From: Nitrospira sp. CG24A
Lineage (GTDB): Bacteria > Nitrospirota > Nitrospiria > Nitrospirales > Nitrospiraceae
Direction: 5' to 3'
Assembly (NCBI GenBank): GCA_002869925.2
Contig: NEWT02000035.1
Span: 428,483 to 490,566 of the forward strand
DNA length: 62,084 nucleotides
Shown: positions 35,534 through 45,289 of the stretch, piece after piece
How positions within the stretch are numbered: the first letter of the stretch is position 1
How the letters are laid out: every line of letters begins with the position of its first letter
Translations under genes and position numbers: made by a program
The notes under the pieces: generated by a model
What the model was told of the DNA's origin: nothing
Databases searched by the model: none
Seen by the model: the letters and a program-made list of their open reading frames with translations, nothing else

Positions 35534-36540
35534 CCTTGGCTCCCAAGTGTGGCGAGAAATCGATCCACCTGTCCGATCACCTTCGCGGCCGTGTGCTGTG
35601 CAGATTCCGACTCCTCAACCATCAACCATTGAATCCCTGGCTCTTTTCGAAACCACGTCATTTGCCGTTTGGAAAAATGTCGCGTGTCCCGTTTGAACCG
35701 TCGGACCATTTCAGCAGCATCATATTCGCCGGCCAAATGCTCAGCCACCTGCCGATACCCCAGGCCCTTCATCGCCGCACTCATGCGCGGACACCCCTGA
35801 GCCAAAAGTTGCCGCGTCTCTTCAATCAAGCCATGAGCCAGTTGCCAATCGATCCGCTCTTCGATACGGCGATACAGGGCGGGGCGGTCTCGGTTCAATC
35901 CAATGACCAAGGCCGAAAATGGCCGCTCGGCAAACCCGTGTTCCTGTTGGAACGCCGACATCCGACGTCCGGATAGCTGGTACACCTCCAGCGCGCGAAT
36001 CACTTTCGATTCGTCTCGTGGATGCAACCGCGCCGCAGTCTCAGGATCGACATCCACAAGCCGTGCATAGAGACGATCATGCCCCTGGTCCTCGGCCTCC
36101 CGTCTCAGCGCCGCCCGCATCATCGGATCGGACTGTGGCGCAGGGCACAAACCCTGGAGGAGAGTCCGCACATAGAGCCCTGTGCCACCCACCACCAACG
36201 GAAGACGGCCATCTCGATAGAGGCGCTCGATTTCGTCAATCGCCAGGCGGCGATACATCCCCGTGTTAAACGATTCGCCAGGATCGACGAGATCGATCAA
36301 CCGATGAGGGACCGCCTGACGCTCTTCCGGAGCCGGTTTATCTGTCCCGACATCCATGCCACGATAGACTTGCCGTGAATCTGCCGTCAGCACCTCGGTC
36401 TCGAACACCTTTGCCACCTCAACGGCGACGCGGCTCTTTCCCGCAGCGGTCGGCCCCACAATCACGACCACCGGTTTACAAGGGATCTGCGATTCGGAGA
36501 GGCGGCGCATCATCTTCGCAGGAACGGCCATCAGGTCCAT
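35530..36540 (-). CDS. miaA: tRNA dimethylallyltransferase
   Basis: A 336-residue enzyme that adds dimethylallyl to A37 of UNN-reading tRNAs. The P-loop GPTAAGKS, TADSRQVYRGMDVGTDKP, VVGGTGLYVRTLLQG and FKRDTRHFSKRQMTWFRKEP match MiaA throughout. The start is within the end of mutL (10-nt overlap). The first 10 residues before VVVIVGPTAAGKS look optional; an internal start is possible. Confidence 0.95.
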   Translation of the reverse strand: MDLMAVPAKMMRRLSESQIPCKPVVVIVGPTAAGKSRVAVEVAKVFETEVLTADSRQVYRGMDVGTDKPAPEERQAVPHRLIDLVDPGESFNTGMYRRLAIDEIERLYRDGRLPLVVGGTGLYVRTLLQGLCPAPQSDPMMRAALRREAEDQGHDRLYARLVDVDPETAARLHPRDESKVIRALEVYQLSGRRMSAFQQEHGFAERPFSALVIGLNRDRPALYRRIEERIDWQLAHGLIEETRQLLAQGCPRMSAAMKGLGYRQVAEHLAGEYDAAEMVRRFKRDTRHFSKRQMTWFRKEPGIQWLMVEESESAQHTAAKVIGQVDRFLATLGSQG

Positions 36541-38348
36541 CCAACCCGCCCGAACAGCTTGGCAAGCTCATCAGTTGAAAGACGAAATGCCGTACGGCGC
36601 CCATGCGGACAGGTCATGATGACCCCTTCTTGTACCCAATCGCGAATCAGCTGTTGAATTTCAGGAAGAGCCAAGGCGCGTCCGGCCCGTACCGCTCCAT
36701 GGCAAGCCAGCGAGGCCAGCACAGGTTGAATCCGCATCGCCAACGACGATGCGCGATCCCACTTCGTGACGTCATCGAGCAGATCCTGCACCAGGATCGC
36801 GCCATCCACCTTGCCGAGCCCAACCGGCACCCCGCGAATCGCCACAGCCGTGGCGCCAAATGGTTCAATCAAAAGGCCGAGTTTCTCCAGCTCATCACTG
36901 TGTTTGAGTAGCAACATGCTCTGTGCCGCCGACAGCTCAACCGGCTCAGGAATCAGCAGCGGCTGCGAGGGCATATCCCGGCTCTCCCACCCACGCCAGA
37001 GCCGCTGGAAGAGCACGCGTTCGTGCGCCGTGTGTTGATCGATTACTTGGAGTTCTTCACCGACCTGCGCCACGAGATACGTGCGGAGGATTTGTCCGAG
37101 CGGCACGATATCGACCTGCTCGGCTTGCCGATACGCTCCGGCTGCCTCGTGAACGAAGGCCAATTGATTTCCATCGGCGAGACTGGACAACACACCTCTC
37201 TCACGGTCTCGAACCTGAGAATCCTGCCCATACGTTGCACTCGATGCTGCCGGGCGAGAATCCGGAGACGACGAGATCTGCCCCTCAGCCGTGAAGGAAC
37301 CATCAGGCGCTGTGTGCGAATCGCCCAACAGGGCCTCCTGCCCGGAACCACCGAGTGCGTGGCGGACCGACTGACGCACCAATTCATGCAGCGTGTCAGT
37401 TTCCGCAAAACGGACCTCTCTCTTCGTCGGATGTACATTGACATCGAGGCGGCTCGGCTCAATATCGAGAGAAAGTACGAACGTCGGGTGAGCCCCTTTA
37501 GGCAGGAACGATCCATACCCATCCATGACCGCATGAAACACCGTCGCATTGCGGATAGGACGCCTGTTCACGAACAATTCCTGTGGCGTTCTCGAAGATC
37601 GCGCATGGATTGGATTGACCATCACCCCACGGATCGACAATCCTCCAGTCCTGCCTCGTACCTCGATGGTCCGATCGAGAAAGGTTTGGCCATAAACCTG
37701 AAGGACTCGATCGCGATCCACTGTCACGGCGGAATAGTTGAGAATCTCCTGACTGTTATGGGTCAGGCGGAAATGCACCGCCGGCCAGGCAAGACCTGCA
37801 AGCTGCACGACATGGCTGATGTGTGAGAACTCGGTCACGGGTGATTTCAGAAACTTCTTTCTGGCCGGTTGATTAAAAAACAGGTTGGAGACTTCGATTC
37901 TGGTGCCAGCGATAGGGGGTGCGTCCAGGATAGGCCCGCCTGCTCCCGCGATCAGGGTGAACTGCGATCCCATCGTATCCTGCCTCGTCGCAGTCGTCAC
38001 GAGCACATGAGAGACGGACGCAATACTCGGTAACGCCTCGCCACGAAAACCCATCGTCGTCACCGAGACAAGATCCCGATCGGACCTGAGCTTGCTGGTG
38101 GCGTGCCGCTCGAACGCACGAGGCAGATCGATACGATTAATTCCCTCTCCATCGTCCGTCACACGTATGAAAGTGAGTCCGCCGTCCTTCACATCAATCG
38201 TGATGTGCAAGGCCCCTGCATCAAGACTGTTTTCCAATAATTCTTTGACGACAGCGGCAGGACGTTCGACGACCTCACCGGCTGCAATGCGGCTGACTAC
38301 GTCGTCCGGGAGGGTATGGATCTTGGCAGAGAAACTGGCGGCGGGCAT
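36531..38348 (-). CDS. mutL: DNA mismatch repair protein MutL
   Basis: A 605-residue protein. The N-terminal GHKL ATPase has ELLENSLDAGA, DDGEGI and TMGFRGEALPSI. The C-terminal dimerisation domain has QVIDQHTAHERVLFQRLW (around 434), ACHGAVRAG and CPHGRRTAF. Endonuclease-type MutL carries DQHA-x2-E-x4-E; here Ala is Thr and the last Glu is Gln, while the CPHGR and ACHxA motifs remain. Nicking activity is therefore uncertain. No mutS is in the window. Confidence 0.95.
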   Translation of the reverse strand: MPAASFSAKIHTLPDDVVSRIAAGEVVERPAAVVKELLENSLDAGALHITIDVKDGGLTFIRVTDDGEGINRIDLPRAFERHATSKLRSDRDLVSVTTMGFRGEALPSIASVSHVLVTTATRQDTMGSQFTLIAGAGGPILDAPPIAGTRIEVSNLFFNQPARKKFLKSPVTEFSHISHVVQLAGLAWPAVHFRLTHNSQEILNYSAVTVDRDRVLQVYGQTFLDRTIEVRGRTGGLSIRGVMVNPIHARSSRTPQELFVNRRPIRNATVFHAVMDGYGSFLPKGAHPTFVLSLDIEPSRLDVNVHPTKREVRFAETDTLHELVRQSVRHALGGSGQEALLGDSHTAPDGSFTAEGQISSSPDSRPAASSATYGQDSQVRDRERGVLSSLADGNQLAFVHEAAGAYRQAEQVDIVPLGQILRTYLVAQVGEELQVIDQHTAHERVLFQRLWRGWESRDMPSQPLLIPEPVELSAAQSMLLLKHSDELEKLGLLIEPFGATAVAIRGVPVGLGKVDGAILVQDLLDDVTKWDRASSLAMRIQPVLASLACHGAVRAGRALALPEIQQLIRDWVQEGVIMTCPHGRRTAFRLSTDELAKLFGRVGWT

Positions 38349-38414
38349 GACACTAGACTCCAGAGAACGCCGAAGATAAGAGAGACGCGAAACACCGTCT
38401 CGATGGACATCCGA

Positions 38415-39215
38415 TCACCGAATTTCGGCCAGCTTATTCTTGGCCAGTTTCGCCTCGTCCGAAGTCGGGAATTCCTCGATGACCCGTTTGAGATTCTTTT
38501 TCGACTTGGCGAGGTCTCCGATTTCTCCCGCCGCGAGCCCCGATTTGAACAGTGCCGCAGGCACTTTCTCGTTTCCTGGGTACTCCGTCGAGAGATACTC
38601 CAATGATTGGATCGCGCGCACATAATCTTTCTGCTGATAGGACGACTCCCCCAGCCAGTAGTAGGCGTTCGGCGTCAATGACGTGCCGGGAAAATCTTTC
38701 ACAAACCGCTGAAATCCCGCCACCGCAAGATCGTATTTTCCATTGAGATAGTCGTTGTATGCCAGATTGAATGCGGACGTCGGAGTAATCGTGGGTACAC
38801 CAGGTATCATAGAGGTCGGCACATCTATAGAGGAGCCTGGCTTCAGTGGCTTAGGGAGGCGAGTCGAGTCAATTTGAGACGGCTCGGGCTTGGGCGCGAC
38901 AGGAAGGCTCAAGGCCTCATCGATTTTGGCCAACCGGCTCTCTAATTTTTGGACCCGTGCAGAGAGTTCGTCGAATTTCGGGTCGAATTTCTGCCTGGAG
39001 GATTCACCATCCTTCACCCGCTCCAGCGACTCCAACCGTCGTTGCAGCGCATCCGACCGCTTCTGATCTTGGTCTTGAGATTTCGACACCGCCGCCAGGT
39101 GGTCGCGCAACTCTGAAAAATCCGCATGCTTCGCACATCCGGCGAGCCATAATATCGACCCGGCCATGAGAACAGCCGCTCCCCCTGAACCCGTTATCGT
39201 GCGCATCACGGTCAT
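38415..39215 (-). CDS. CpoB/YbgF-like TPR protein (second of pair)
   Basis: A 266-residue protein with a lipobox-like signal (SILWLAGCAKHADFSELRD), a coiled coil (about 30-85) and three C-terminal TPR repeats (FNLAYNDYLNGKYDLAVAGF, PNAYYWLGESSYQQKDYVRA). This is the CpoB/YbgF architecture; in E. coli it coordinates peptidoglycan synthesis with outer-membrane constriction. Its start overlaps the preceding paralogue by 4 nt. Confidence 0.9.
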   Translation of the reverse strand: MTVMRTITGSGGAAVLMAGSILWLAGCAKHADFSELRDHLAAVSKSQDQDQKRSDALQRRLESLERVKDGESSRQKFDPKFDELSARVQKLESRLAKIDEALSLPVAPKPEPSQIDSTRLPKPLKPGSSIDVPTSMIPGVPTITPTSAFNLAYNDYLNGKYDLAVAGFQRFVKDFPGTSLTPNAYYWLGESSYQQKDYVRAIQSLEYLSTEYPGNEKVPAALFKSGLAAGEIGDLAKSKKNLKRVIEEFPTSDEAKLAKNKLAEIR

Positions 39216-40672
39216 CGCGACTCCCTCAATTGGGATAATTTATCCGATGCTTTTCCTGCCTCAGGAGTCCGTGGATACGACGCCAACACCTGGCTGAAGG
39301 CCAATGAAGCGCGCTTCCTATCGTTCATCGCCAGGTACGCATACCCTTTCTTCAAGATCGCAGCCGGCACTTTTTCGCTCCGGGGAAAATCCAATTCGAC
39401 GCGGTCATACGAATCGATCGCTTGGGGAAAATCTTTTTTGCTGTAATACGATTCACCCAGCCAATAGCGCGCATTGGGAGCGAGATCCGAGTCCCCATAG
39501 TCACGCAAAAATACGGCGAACCCCTGCCGCGCTCCATCCAGATCCCCATCGCCAAATAGCCCCAAGAGACGTTCGTATTCGACCTTGTCAGAACTCATAC
39601 TCGTCTGGGTGGGTCGTTGCGAACGCAACGACTCATCGAGCGCAACGGTCGGCGTCACCGCTTCACCTTGCGCAGAACGCGAAGCCGAAGACAAGCCTTG
39701 ATCGACCTTCGGGATCTCAGGCGAAGGCGCCGACGACCGATGCCCCGGTTTCGTGGATGGCTGACGTGCCCCCGCCCCTCCCTTGTTTCCCCCTCGCGCT
39801 GGCGCATCCTGTGCGGCCTGCTCAACGGTCTTGGAGAGTGTATCCAGGCGGCGATCTTGCTCGTCGAAACGGGTGACAAACTTTTGCGCGACAGAGGCGA
39901 TACTCTTATTGACCTCCGCTAAATACCCGCTGACCTCTTTGTTCATCTCATTGATATGAGTGGCCGATGCTTTTCCTGCCTGCTCTTCTTGGCTGATCCG
40001 CTCACTCAGGCCTGTCAACGAATCCCTGAATGCTGTGAGGGACTGACTAAATTGTGCGAATTTTGCGGACAACTGTTCGGTCCGAACCTGGGTATCCGCC
40101 AGTGCCTTATGCTGCTCCTCCAATCGTGCATCGAGACTCCTGGCCAGTCCGCTGTTCGTCTTCTGCACGACGTCGATGACCTCTTTTCGCACCGCCTCCA
40201 TCTGGCGGTTCACATCGTCAAGTCGAGTGTTCACGTCCAGACGGAGCTGATCACGGTCCTGCTTATTTTTGACATCTTGCGCATTGAGGCTCTCACGCAC
40301 CTGGTTGTAGCGCATGGTGCTCTCTGCCTCTAGCTTACCGGCCAACTGTTCGAGCCGTTTGGTTTGTTGCTCAAGTTGCGCAGAGCGCTGTTTAAGATCT
40401 TCCTGTTTTCCCTGAAGTTCTTGAGCTTGGTGCAACGCACGTTCCAGCTCGCCTCGCAACTGCGGCAGCTCCTGCTCTCGAAGCATCAAGATCTCCTGAC
40501 TCTGCCGTGCGCGGGTCTGCGCCGACTCATCGTTCGACTGTTTGATGCGCTGCTGAAGATTTCTTTCCGTCTGTTTCAGGTCGGATTGCTGGGCAACGCA
40601 GCCGGCCGACAATAGTGTGCAGACCGCACAGATGGTCATCCAGACACTCTTCGTATTTGAATGGTTCCGCAT
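39212..40672 (-). CDS. Long CpoB-like coiled-coil/TPR lipoprotein (first of pair)
   Basis: A 486-residue protein from the ATG at 40672; a GTG at 40711 is in frame. Lipobox LLSAGC, then about 250 residues of charged coiled coil (KQSNDESAQTRARQSQEIL onward), a Pro/Ser-rich linker, and C-terminal TPRs (PNARYWLGESYYSKKDFPQA) clearly related to the next gene. It is an enlarged paralogue of CpoB, with the extra length in the coiled coil. It lies about 85 nt after pal. Confidence 0.85.
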   Translation of the reverse strand: MRNHSNTKSVWMTICAVCTLLSAGCVAQQSDLKQTERNLQQRIKQSNDESAQTRARQSQEILMLREQELPQLRGELERALHQAQELQGKQEDLKQRSAQLEQQTKRLEQLAGKLEAESTMRYNQVRESLNAQDVKNKQDRDQLRLDVNTRLDDVNRQMEAVRKEVIDVVQKTNSGLARSLDARLEEQHKALADTQVRTEQLSAKFAQFSQSLTAFRDSLTGLSERISQEEQAGKASATHINEMNKEVSGYLAEVNKSIASVAQKFVTRFDEQDRRLDTLSKTVEQAAQDAPARGGNKGGAGARQPSTKPGHRSSAPSPEIPKVDQGLSSASRSAQGEAVTPTVALDESLRSQRPTQTSMSSDKVEYERLLGLFGDGDLDGARQGFAVFLRDYGDSDLAPNARYWLGESYYSKKDFPQAIDSYDRVELDFPRSEKVPAAILKKGYAYLAMNDRKRASLAFSQVLASYPRTPEAGKASDKLSQLRESR

Positions 40673-40756
40673 TGTTCCACCCACGATGGTAAAAGAATGT
40701 CCTATTCTCACTCCGCGGATCAGGGAGTCTCAACAGCCGCGATGCACAACCCGTCC

Positions 40757-41425
40757 CTACTTCCCGGTCTTCAACGCAAGATGCCCCCGCCGATTCTGCT
40801 GATAGCAGGACTCCGCATGTTCATTGCACGCCGGCCGCTCTTTTCCATACGACACCACGGACAGACGATTGGCACCGACACCAAGTTCGACCAGATAATT
40901 CCGAACAGCTTTCGCCCGTTTCTCACCGAGTACAAGGTTATAGGCGGAGGTCCCGCGCTCATCACAGTGCCCTTCGACCTTCACCAGCGCACTCACATTC
41001 GACTTCATCCACTCAGCATCGCGAGTCAGTGCCTGGCGTCCGTCCTCGGAAATCGTCCAGCTATCGTAGCCGAAAAACACATCCCGCAAGCCTGCGGCAG
41101 CTGAGGCTGCTTGCTCGGCACGCATCTCATCCAATTGTCGGCCTGCACCGGAGGGGTCCAGCTTCGCCATCATCGTACCACCACCCAGACGTTCTTCCGA
41201 AGGGTTTTTGTCGATCCCTCCAAGTCCACCGCCGACCGACTGACCGCTGGTATCAGGGAAGGTACCGACACCGGACATGGAACTATCGATCCCCTCTTTC
41301 GCCATACCTTGACCGGGCTGGGAATCGCCGCCGGATTGTACGGCTTTCTTCGAGCAGCCAGGCATACCGATCAATGCCAGGCTCAGTATCAGCCCCACAC
41401 CGCATACACTCAGTGTCTTGTTCAT
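40757..41425 (-). CDS. pal: Peptidoglycan-associated lipoprotein
   Basis: A 222-residue lipoprotein from the ATG at 41425, with AAAAGGAG upstream. Lipobox LIGMPGC, a Gly/Ser-rich linker, then an OmpA-type peptidoglycan-binding domain (DVFFGYDSWTISEDGRQAL, VKVEGHCDERGTSAYNLVLG, RLSVVSYGKERP). Pal anchors the outer membrane to the wall and is moved by TolB. The C-terminal HAESCYQQNRRGHL is typical of Pal. Confidence 0.95.
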   Translation of the reverse strand: MNKTLSVCGVGLILSLALIGMPGCSKKAVQSGGDSQPGQGMAKEGIDSSMSGVGTFPDTSGQSVGGGLGGIDKNPSEERLGGGTMMAKLDPSGAGRQLDEMRAEQAASAAAGLRDVFFGYDSWTISEDGRQALTRDAEWMKSNVSALVKVEGHCDERGTSAYNLVLGEKRAKAVRNYLVELGVGANRLSVVSYGKERPACNEHAESCYQQNRRGHLALKTGK

Positions 41426-41509
41426 ACCTCGTACTCCTTTTCCTAAGTGATTGATCTCGATCAATTGGCTTTCACGTATTCGTTCATTGAGTCAGGTGAT
41501 ACCTGCTGC

Positions 41510-42850
41510 TCAAGATGCCGGAGACCAAGAGGGCGCACTATTGTGGGTCCCCTGGAAGGTGAGCCGCTCGATGTCCTTACCGTCGGCATCGATCATATAA
41601 ATGTGACTCTTCCCATCGGCCGTCGAACTGAATACCAGGTGCCTGCCATCCGGCGACCAGGATGGCGAATCATCGACACCCTGCCCCGTCGTCAATTGCA
41701 TGCGTTTCTGGCCGTCCGGTGAAATGACACAGAGCTTATACTCTTTTTGCATCCGGCACACATAGGCAATCCAGTTTCCACGAGGCGACCAGGATGGCGC
41801 GGCATTGTAATCGCCTTCAAATGTTAGACGACGCACATTCGACCCATCAGAGCTCATCAGGAACAGCTGTGGCCCGCCGCCTCGATCCGACACAAAGACC
41901 AGCTCTCTTCCGCTTGGAGACCAGGAGGGAGACAAGTCACCGGACGGGTTGACTGTCAATCGTTGAATGGCTTTCGTCCTTGTATCCAACCGGTAGAGTT
42001 CGGAATTGCCCTCGTGACTGGAGGCAAATGCCAGGAAGTTTCCATCCGGGGAGAGGGACGGCGTGATGTTCAACCCCCCCAATGCAATCACCGTCCACCG
42101 CTTCCCCGTTGCCAACTCGATCATATCGATATTCTGCGTATTGCGATTGCGATAGGAGGTAAAAATGAGGAACCGACGATCCGGAGACCATTGCGGCATA
42201 AGATTGAGGAATCCATCGGCGGTGAGTTGGCGCGTATCATGGCCATCGTAGTCCATCACAAACAACTCGCGCGCAGCCCCCTGTTCAGCCACATACGCGA
42301 TCTTCGTCCGCGCGATCCCCGGCTCACCGGTGTACCGAAATACCAATTCGTCGGCAAAACGGTGCGCCATCAGCCGCACGACCGAGGGCGATCCTGCGTA
42401 GCGTTTTCCGCCCACGAGCTCATCGCTGCCGCTGTCATAGACGAAACCTTCCATATTCACGTCGGCTTCTTTGTCACTGCCTTTCAGGCCTGCCTTGCCC
42501 CAGACTAATACCGAAACACCCTTCTCAGCAGCCTGTCTAAATATCGCTTTGGAGCCGTCTCCTACCCCGTTACCGATATCAGATGTCTGGATCCCGAGAC
42601 CGGGCAAATCCACCAGATCGAAAACCAGGGAGCGCTTCACATCTTTTTTGAGGACTTCCTCGATCCGCCCCCCCAACCAGTCGGGACCTCCTACGCTGTG
42701 TATCCCCGCAACACCGAGGGAGATTTTTTGGAAGTCGGGACGTGTGGCTTCGAGGAACACATCTGCCGCTCCAGATTCAAGAATACCGACCGCTCCTGCC
42801 AGCAGCAGCACTCCACCGAACCAGGCACTGATCAATTTCACCTGTGTCAT
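41510..42850 (-). CDS. tolB: Tol-Pal system beta-propeller protein TolB
   Basis: A 446-residue periplasmic protein. After the signal peptide comes an alpha/beta domain (GVAGIHSVGGPDW to about 190) and then a six-bladed propeller built from WSPDG-type WD-like repeats (PQWSPDRRFLIFTSYRNRNTQ, PSWSPSGRELVFVSDRGG, PSWSPDGRHLVFSS). It binds Pal and is released by TolA. The start overlaps the tolA stop by 4 nt. Confidence 0.95.
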   Translation of the reverse strand: MTQVKLISAWFGGVLLLAGAVGILESGAADVFLEATRPDFQKISLGVAGIHSVGGPDWLGGRIEEVLKKDVKRSLVFDLVDLPGLGIQTSDIGNGVGDGSKAIFRQAAEKGVSVLVWGKAGLKGSDKEADVNMEGFVYDSGSDELVGGKRYAGSPSVVRLMAHRFADELVFRYTGEPGIARTKIAYVAEQGAARELFVMDYDGHDTRQLTADGFLNLMPQWSPDRRFLIFTSYRNRNTQNIDMIELATGKRWTVIALGGLNITPSLSPDGNFLAFASSHEGNSELYRLDTRTKAIQRLTVNPSGDLSPSWSPSGRELVFVSDRGGGPQLFLMSSDGSNVRRLTFEGDYNAAPSWSPRGNWIAYVCRMQKEYKLCVISPDGQKRMQLTTGQGVDDSPSWSPDGRHLVFSSTADGKSHIYMIDADGKDIERLTFQGTHNSAPSWSPAS

Positions 42851-43842
42851 CCGACCGACTCCCCAACGCGAAATACCATTTCAATATCCTTATAGTTGTC
42901 TGTCATTTCGGCAGGAAACGCAGGTAGGAACCGTGACTGTTGCACGGCGCGCTGGCCCGCCATATCATAATAGGCATTCCCTGACGACTGCCGGACGACC
43001 ACGTCTTTGATCGTCCCATCCCGCTGAAGCCGAAACTTGACGGTCATCGTATACGTCTGTCCGGCCATATCGACCGGAGGAGGCTCCCACTGTCTGCTAA
43101 TAATAGACTGTACACGGGCCCAATAGAGATTTGAACCCGCCGCACCGGAAATCTTCAGCGTCGTTTCAGGAGTCTTGGCCGCCGGAACTTTCACCTCGTG
43201 CTGAGGCGCCGGATTGACCGGTATCTCGCTCGGGACAACCTCTTTCGGAATATCCAGCTTGGCTGCCGGCTGAAACTGCTTGATCTTTTTCAGCTCTTCT
43301 TCTAATTCACGATTCAGATCATCACTGACCGTAGACCGCTGCGGAGTCTTTGCAACCGGATCCTGTGTCACATCCGGGATACGTGGAACCTCCGGCACCT
43401 TTGCCATCTGTTGGGGTTGAGCCATCGTTTTTGTTGCAGGGCTCAGGTCTCCAAACTTCGGCGCATCCGGCGGAAGATCGAGATCTTCCATCATGTCCCT
43501 TCTCTTCTCACCCTTTGGAGGCGCAGATGAAGGAGCCGCGCTGGGGACCACCGCCTTGACAACTGGCGCCGGGGTCGGCTTCGGCTCCGACACTTTTGCA
43601 GACTCGACTGGTTTCGGCGGCTCGGTATGCTTGACAGGCGTCGGCGGACTGACCAATGACACTTCCACAGCCGTCAATGGTCGTTCTCCATGTTGTGGAA
43701 GCCGAAGCCCCACGGCGATAAGCAACACGACCACGTGCAGGACCAGCGACAACACTAGTGTTCGCATGAGCCGAGCGGACAGCCTGGATTGATCGCCCTG
43801 ATCGAACCACGACCCTGAAAAGTGCGACGCCTGGGATGCCAT
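42847..43842 (-). CDS. tolA: TolA/TonB-like energy transducer
   Basis: A 331-residue protein with an N-terminal span (LVLSLVLHVVVLLIAVGL), a Pro/Lys-rich middle region and a C-terminal TonB_C-like domain (YTMTVKFRLQRDGTIKDVVV, FLPAFPAEMTDNYKDIEMVF). Position between tolR and tolB makes it TolA by function, though the C-terminal domain is closer to TonB families. ATG at 43842; a GTG 6 nt upstream is possible. Confidence 0.88.
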   Translation of the reverse strand: MASQASHFSGSWFDQGDQSRLSARLMRTLVLSLVLHVVVLLIAVGLRLPQHGERPLTAVEVSLVSPPTPVKHTEPPKPVESAKVSEPKPTPAPVVKAVVPSAAPSSAPPKGEKRRDMMEDLDLPPDAPKFGDLSPATKTMAQPQQMAKVPEVPRIPDVTQDPVAKTPQRSTVSDDLNRELEEELKKIKQFQPAAKLDIPKEVVPSEIPVNPAPQHEVKVPAAKTPETTLKISGAAGSNLYWARVQSIISRQWEPPPVDMAGQTYTMTVKFRLQRDGTIKDVVVRQSSGNAYYDMAGQRAVQQSRFLPAFPAEMTDNYKDIEMVFRVGESVG

Positions 43843-43870
43843 AACCACCAGCCCCCTCGCGTACGTTACC

Positions 43871-44323
43871 TCAACTTTTTCGCGGTGTTGGACCAGGGAG
43901 TTGTGGCGCTCCTACGCGCTCAGGCCCCATCGGTTCCGTCACCATCCCGATCTTCTCGATCCCGGCTTTCTTGACGCCGTCCATCACTTGCACCACAATC
44001 CCATAGGGGACGTCGCGATCGGCCCGAAGATACAGTGAGACATCGGGGTGATCCTGCTTCAAGACCTTCAATTTCTGTTCGAGCTGAGCCACACCAACCG
44101 GATCCTTGTCGAGATACAATCGTTGATCCTTTTCGATGGTAAGCACCGTACGCATCTCCGGTTTGATAGAATTCGTCGCAGACGTCGGAAGTTTGATATC
44201 CATCCCTCGATACAACATCGGGGCGGTGACCATGAAAATTATCAAGAGGACGAAGACGACATCGACGAGGGGAATGACGTTGATTTCTGCCAGAAACCGG
44301 CGGTGACGGGACTCAAGGATCAT
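43871..44323 (-). CDS. tolR: TolR/ExbD-family biopolymer transport protein
   Basis: A 150-residue protein with one N-terminal span carrying the essential Asp (INVIPLVDVVFVLLIIFMV). The periplasmic part ends in ADRDVPYGIVVQVMDGVKKAGIEKIGMVTEP cut across conserved ExbD/TolR blocks. With TolQ it forms the proton-driven stator. Start overlaps the tolQ stop by 4 nt. Confidence 0.93.
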   Translation of the reverse strand: MILESRHRRFLAEINVIPLVDVVFVLLIIFMVTAPMLYRGMDIKLPTSATNSIKPEMRTVLTIEKDQRLYLDKDPVGVAQLEQKLKVLKQDHPDVSLYLRADRDVPYGIVVQVMDGVKKAGIEKIGMVTEPMGPERVGAPQLPGPTPRKS

Positions 44324-45027
44324 CCTTGGACTCCGACCGGAACTGACTTCTTCACCTTGGACACCGTGGTCGAGAGGGACGACAAGAGCTCAATCGTGAC
44401 CGAATCCAAGCGAAACGCTGTCGTGCGAATCCGAGTCAGAAAGTAATTATAGGCAATCACCGCAGGGATAGCAGCGAACAGACCTGCTGCCGTCGCGATA
44501 AGAGCCTCTGAAACGCCGGGAGCGACAGCAGAAATACTGGCGGTCCCTTGGGTGCCGATCTCCCGAAATGCATCGATGATTCCCATCACGGTTCCGAGCA
44601 GTCCGATAAACGGAGTAATATTTCCTGTCGTGGCAAGAAACGGCAGATAGCTCTCAAGGCGTGAGAGCTGACTCTGCGCGAGATGGGATGCCGCCCGCTC
44701 TACCACATGTTGATCAACTGGTCCCGAACCGACACCATCTCTCCCTTCAACTCGCCCAGAGCCCATGCGCTCCATCACCCCTTCGAAAACACAGGCGCTG
44801 GGACTCCCTTCGATTCGTCGAACTTGCCGATACACCTCATCGAGACTGTGCGCCTTCGCGAGGAGCGCTAAGAATAACTTGTCCTCCCGGTCAGCAACGC
44901 GAAATGCGCGCCATTTTGAGAAAATGATGGCCCACGAAATGACTGAGAAAATAAACAGGATCACCAGCACAATTTTCGACACCGCTCCAAGCGAACCCAT
45001 CAATCCTGTGAGACCTGTTTGAAACAT
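44320..45027 (-). CDS. tolQ: TolQ/ExbB/MotA-family proton channel protein
   Basis: A 235-residue protein from the ATG at 45027, with GGAAAGGG upstream. Three spans (VILFIFSVISWAIIFSKWRA, LATTGNITPFIGLLGTVMG, LFAAIPAVIAYNYFL) and the conserved LATTGNITPFIGLLGTV and EALIATAAGLFAAIPA blocks identify the MotA/TolQ/ExbB fold. It is the first gene of the tol-pal cluster and of a minus-strand series running unbroken to 32045. Confidence 0.93.
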   Translation of the reverse strand: MFQTGLTGLMGSLGAVSKIVLVILFIFSVISWAIIFSKWRAFRVADREDKLFLALLAKAHSLDEVYRQVRRIEGSPSACVFEGVMERMGSGRVEGRDGVGSGPVDQHVVERAASHLAQSQLSRLESYLPFLATTGNITPFIGLLGTVMGIIDAFREIGTQGTASISAVAPGVSEALIATAAGLFAAIPAVIAYNYFLTRIRTTAFRLDSVTIELLSSLSTTVSKVKKSVPVGVQG

Positions 45028-45289
45028 GCGGGAATACCCTTTCCAAACTCTAGCAGGATACGAACATGTCGCCCTGCTCACCAACTCCACCCAGCACGCC
45101 GTACGAGAACATACGACACGCGTCCCACGGCAAACGTAATTAGACGGTTTCTTTAGTTTCCCGCGCGGTGTACTGCTGTGATTCCACCCATGCGAACGCG
45201 AAATTTTGGCATGTCAACAGCATTGTTCCGCAGTCTGCGAGGAAGCACTGACAGCTCTGCCCGCGGAGTCAAACGCACATAAGAGAAAA

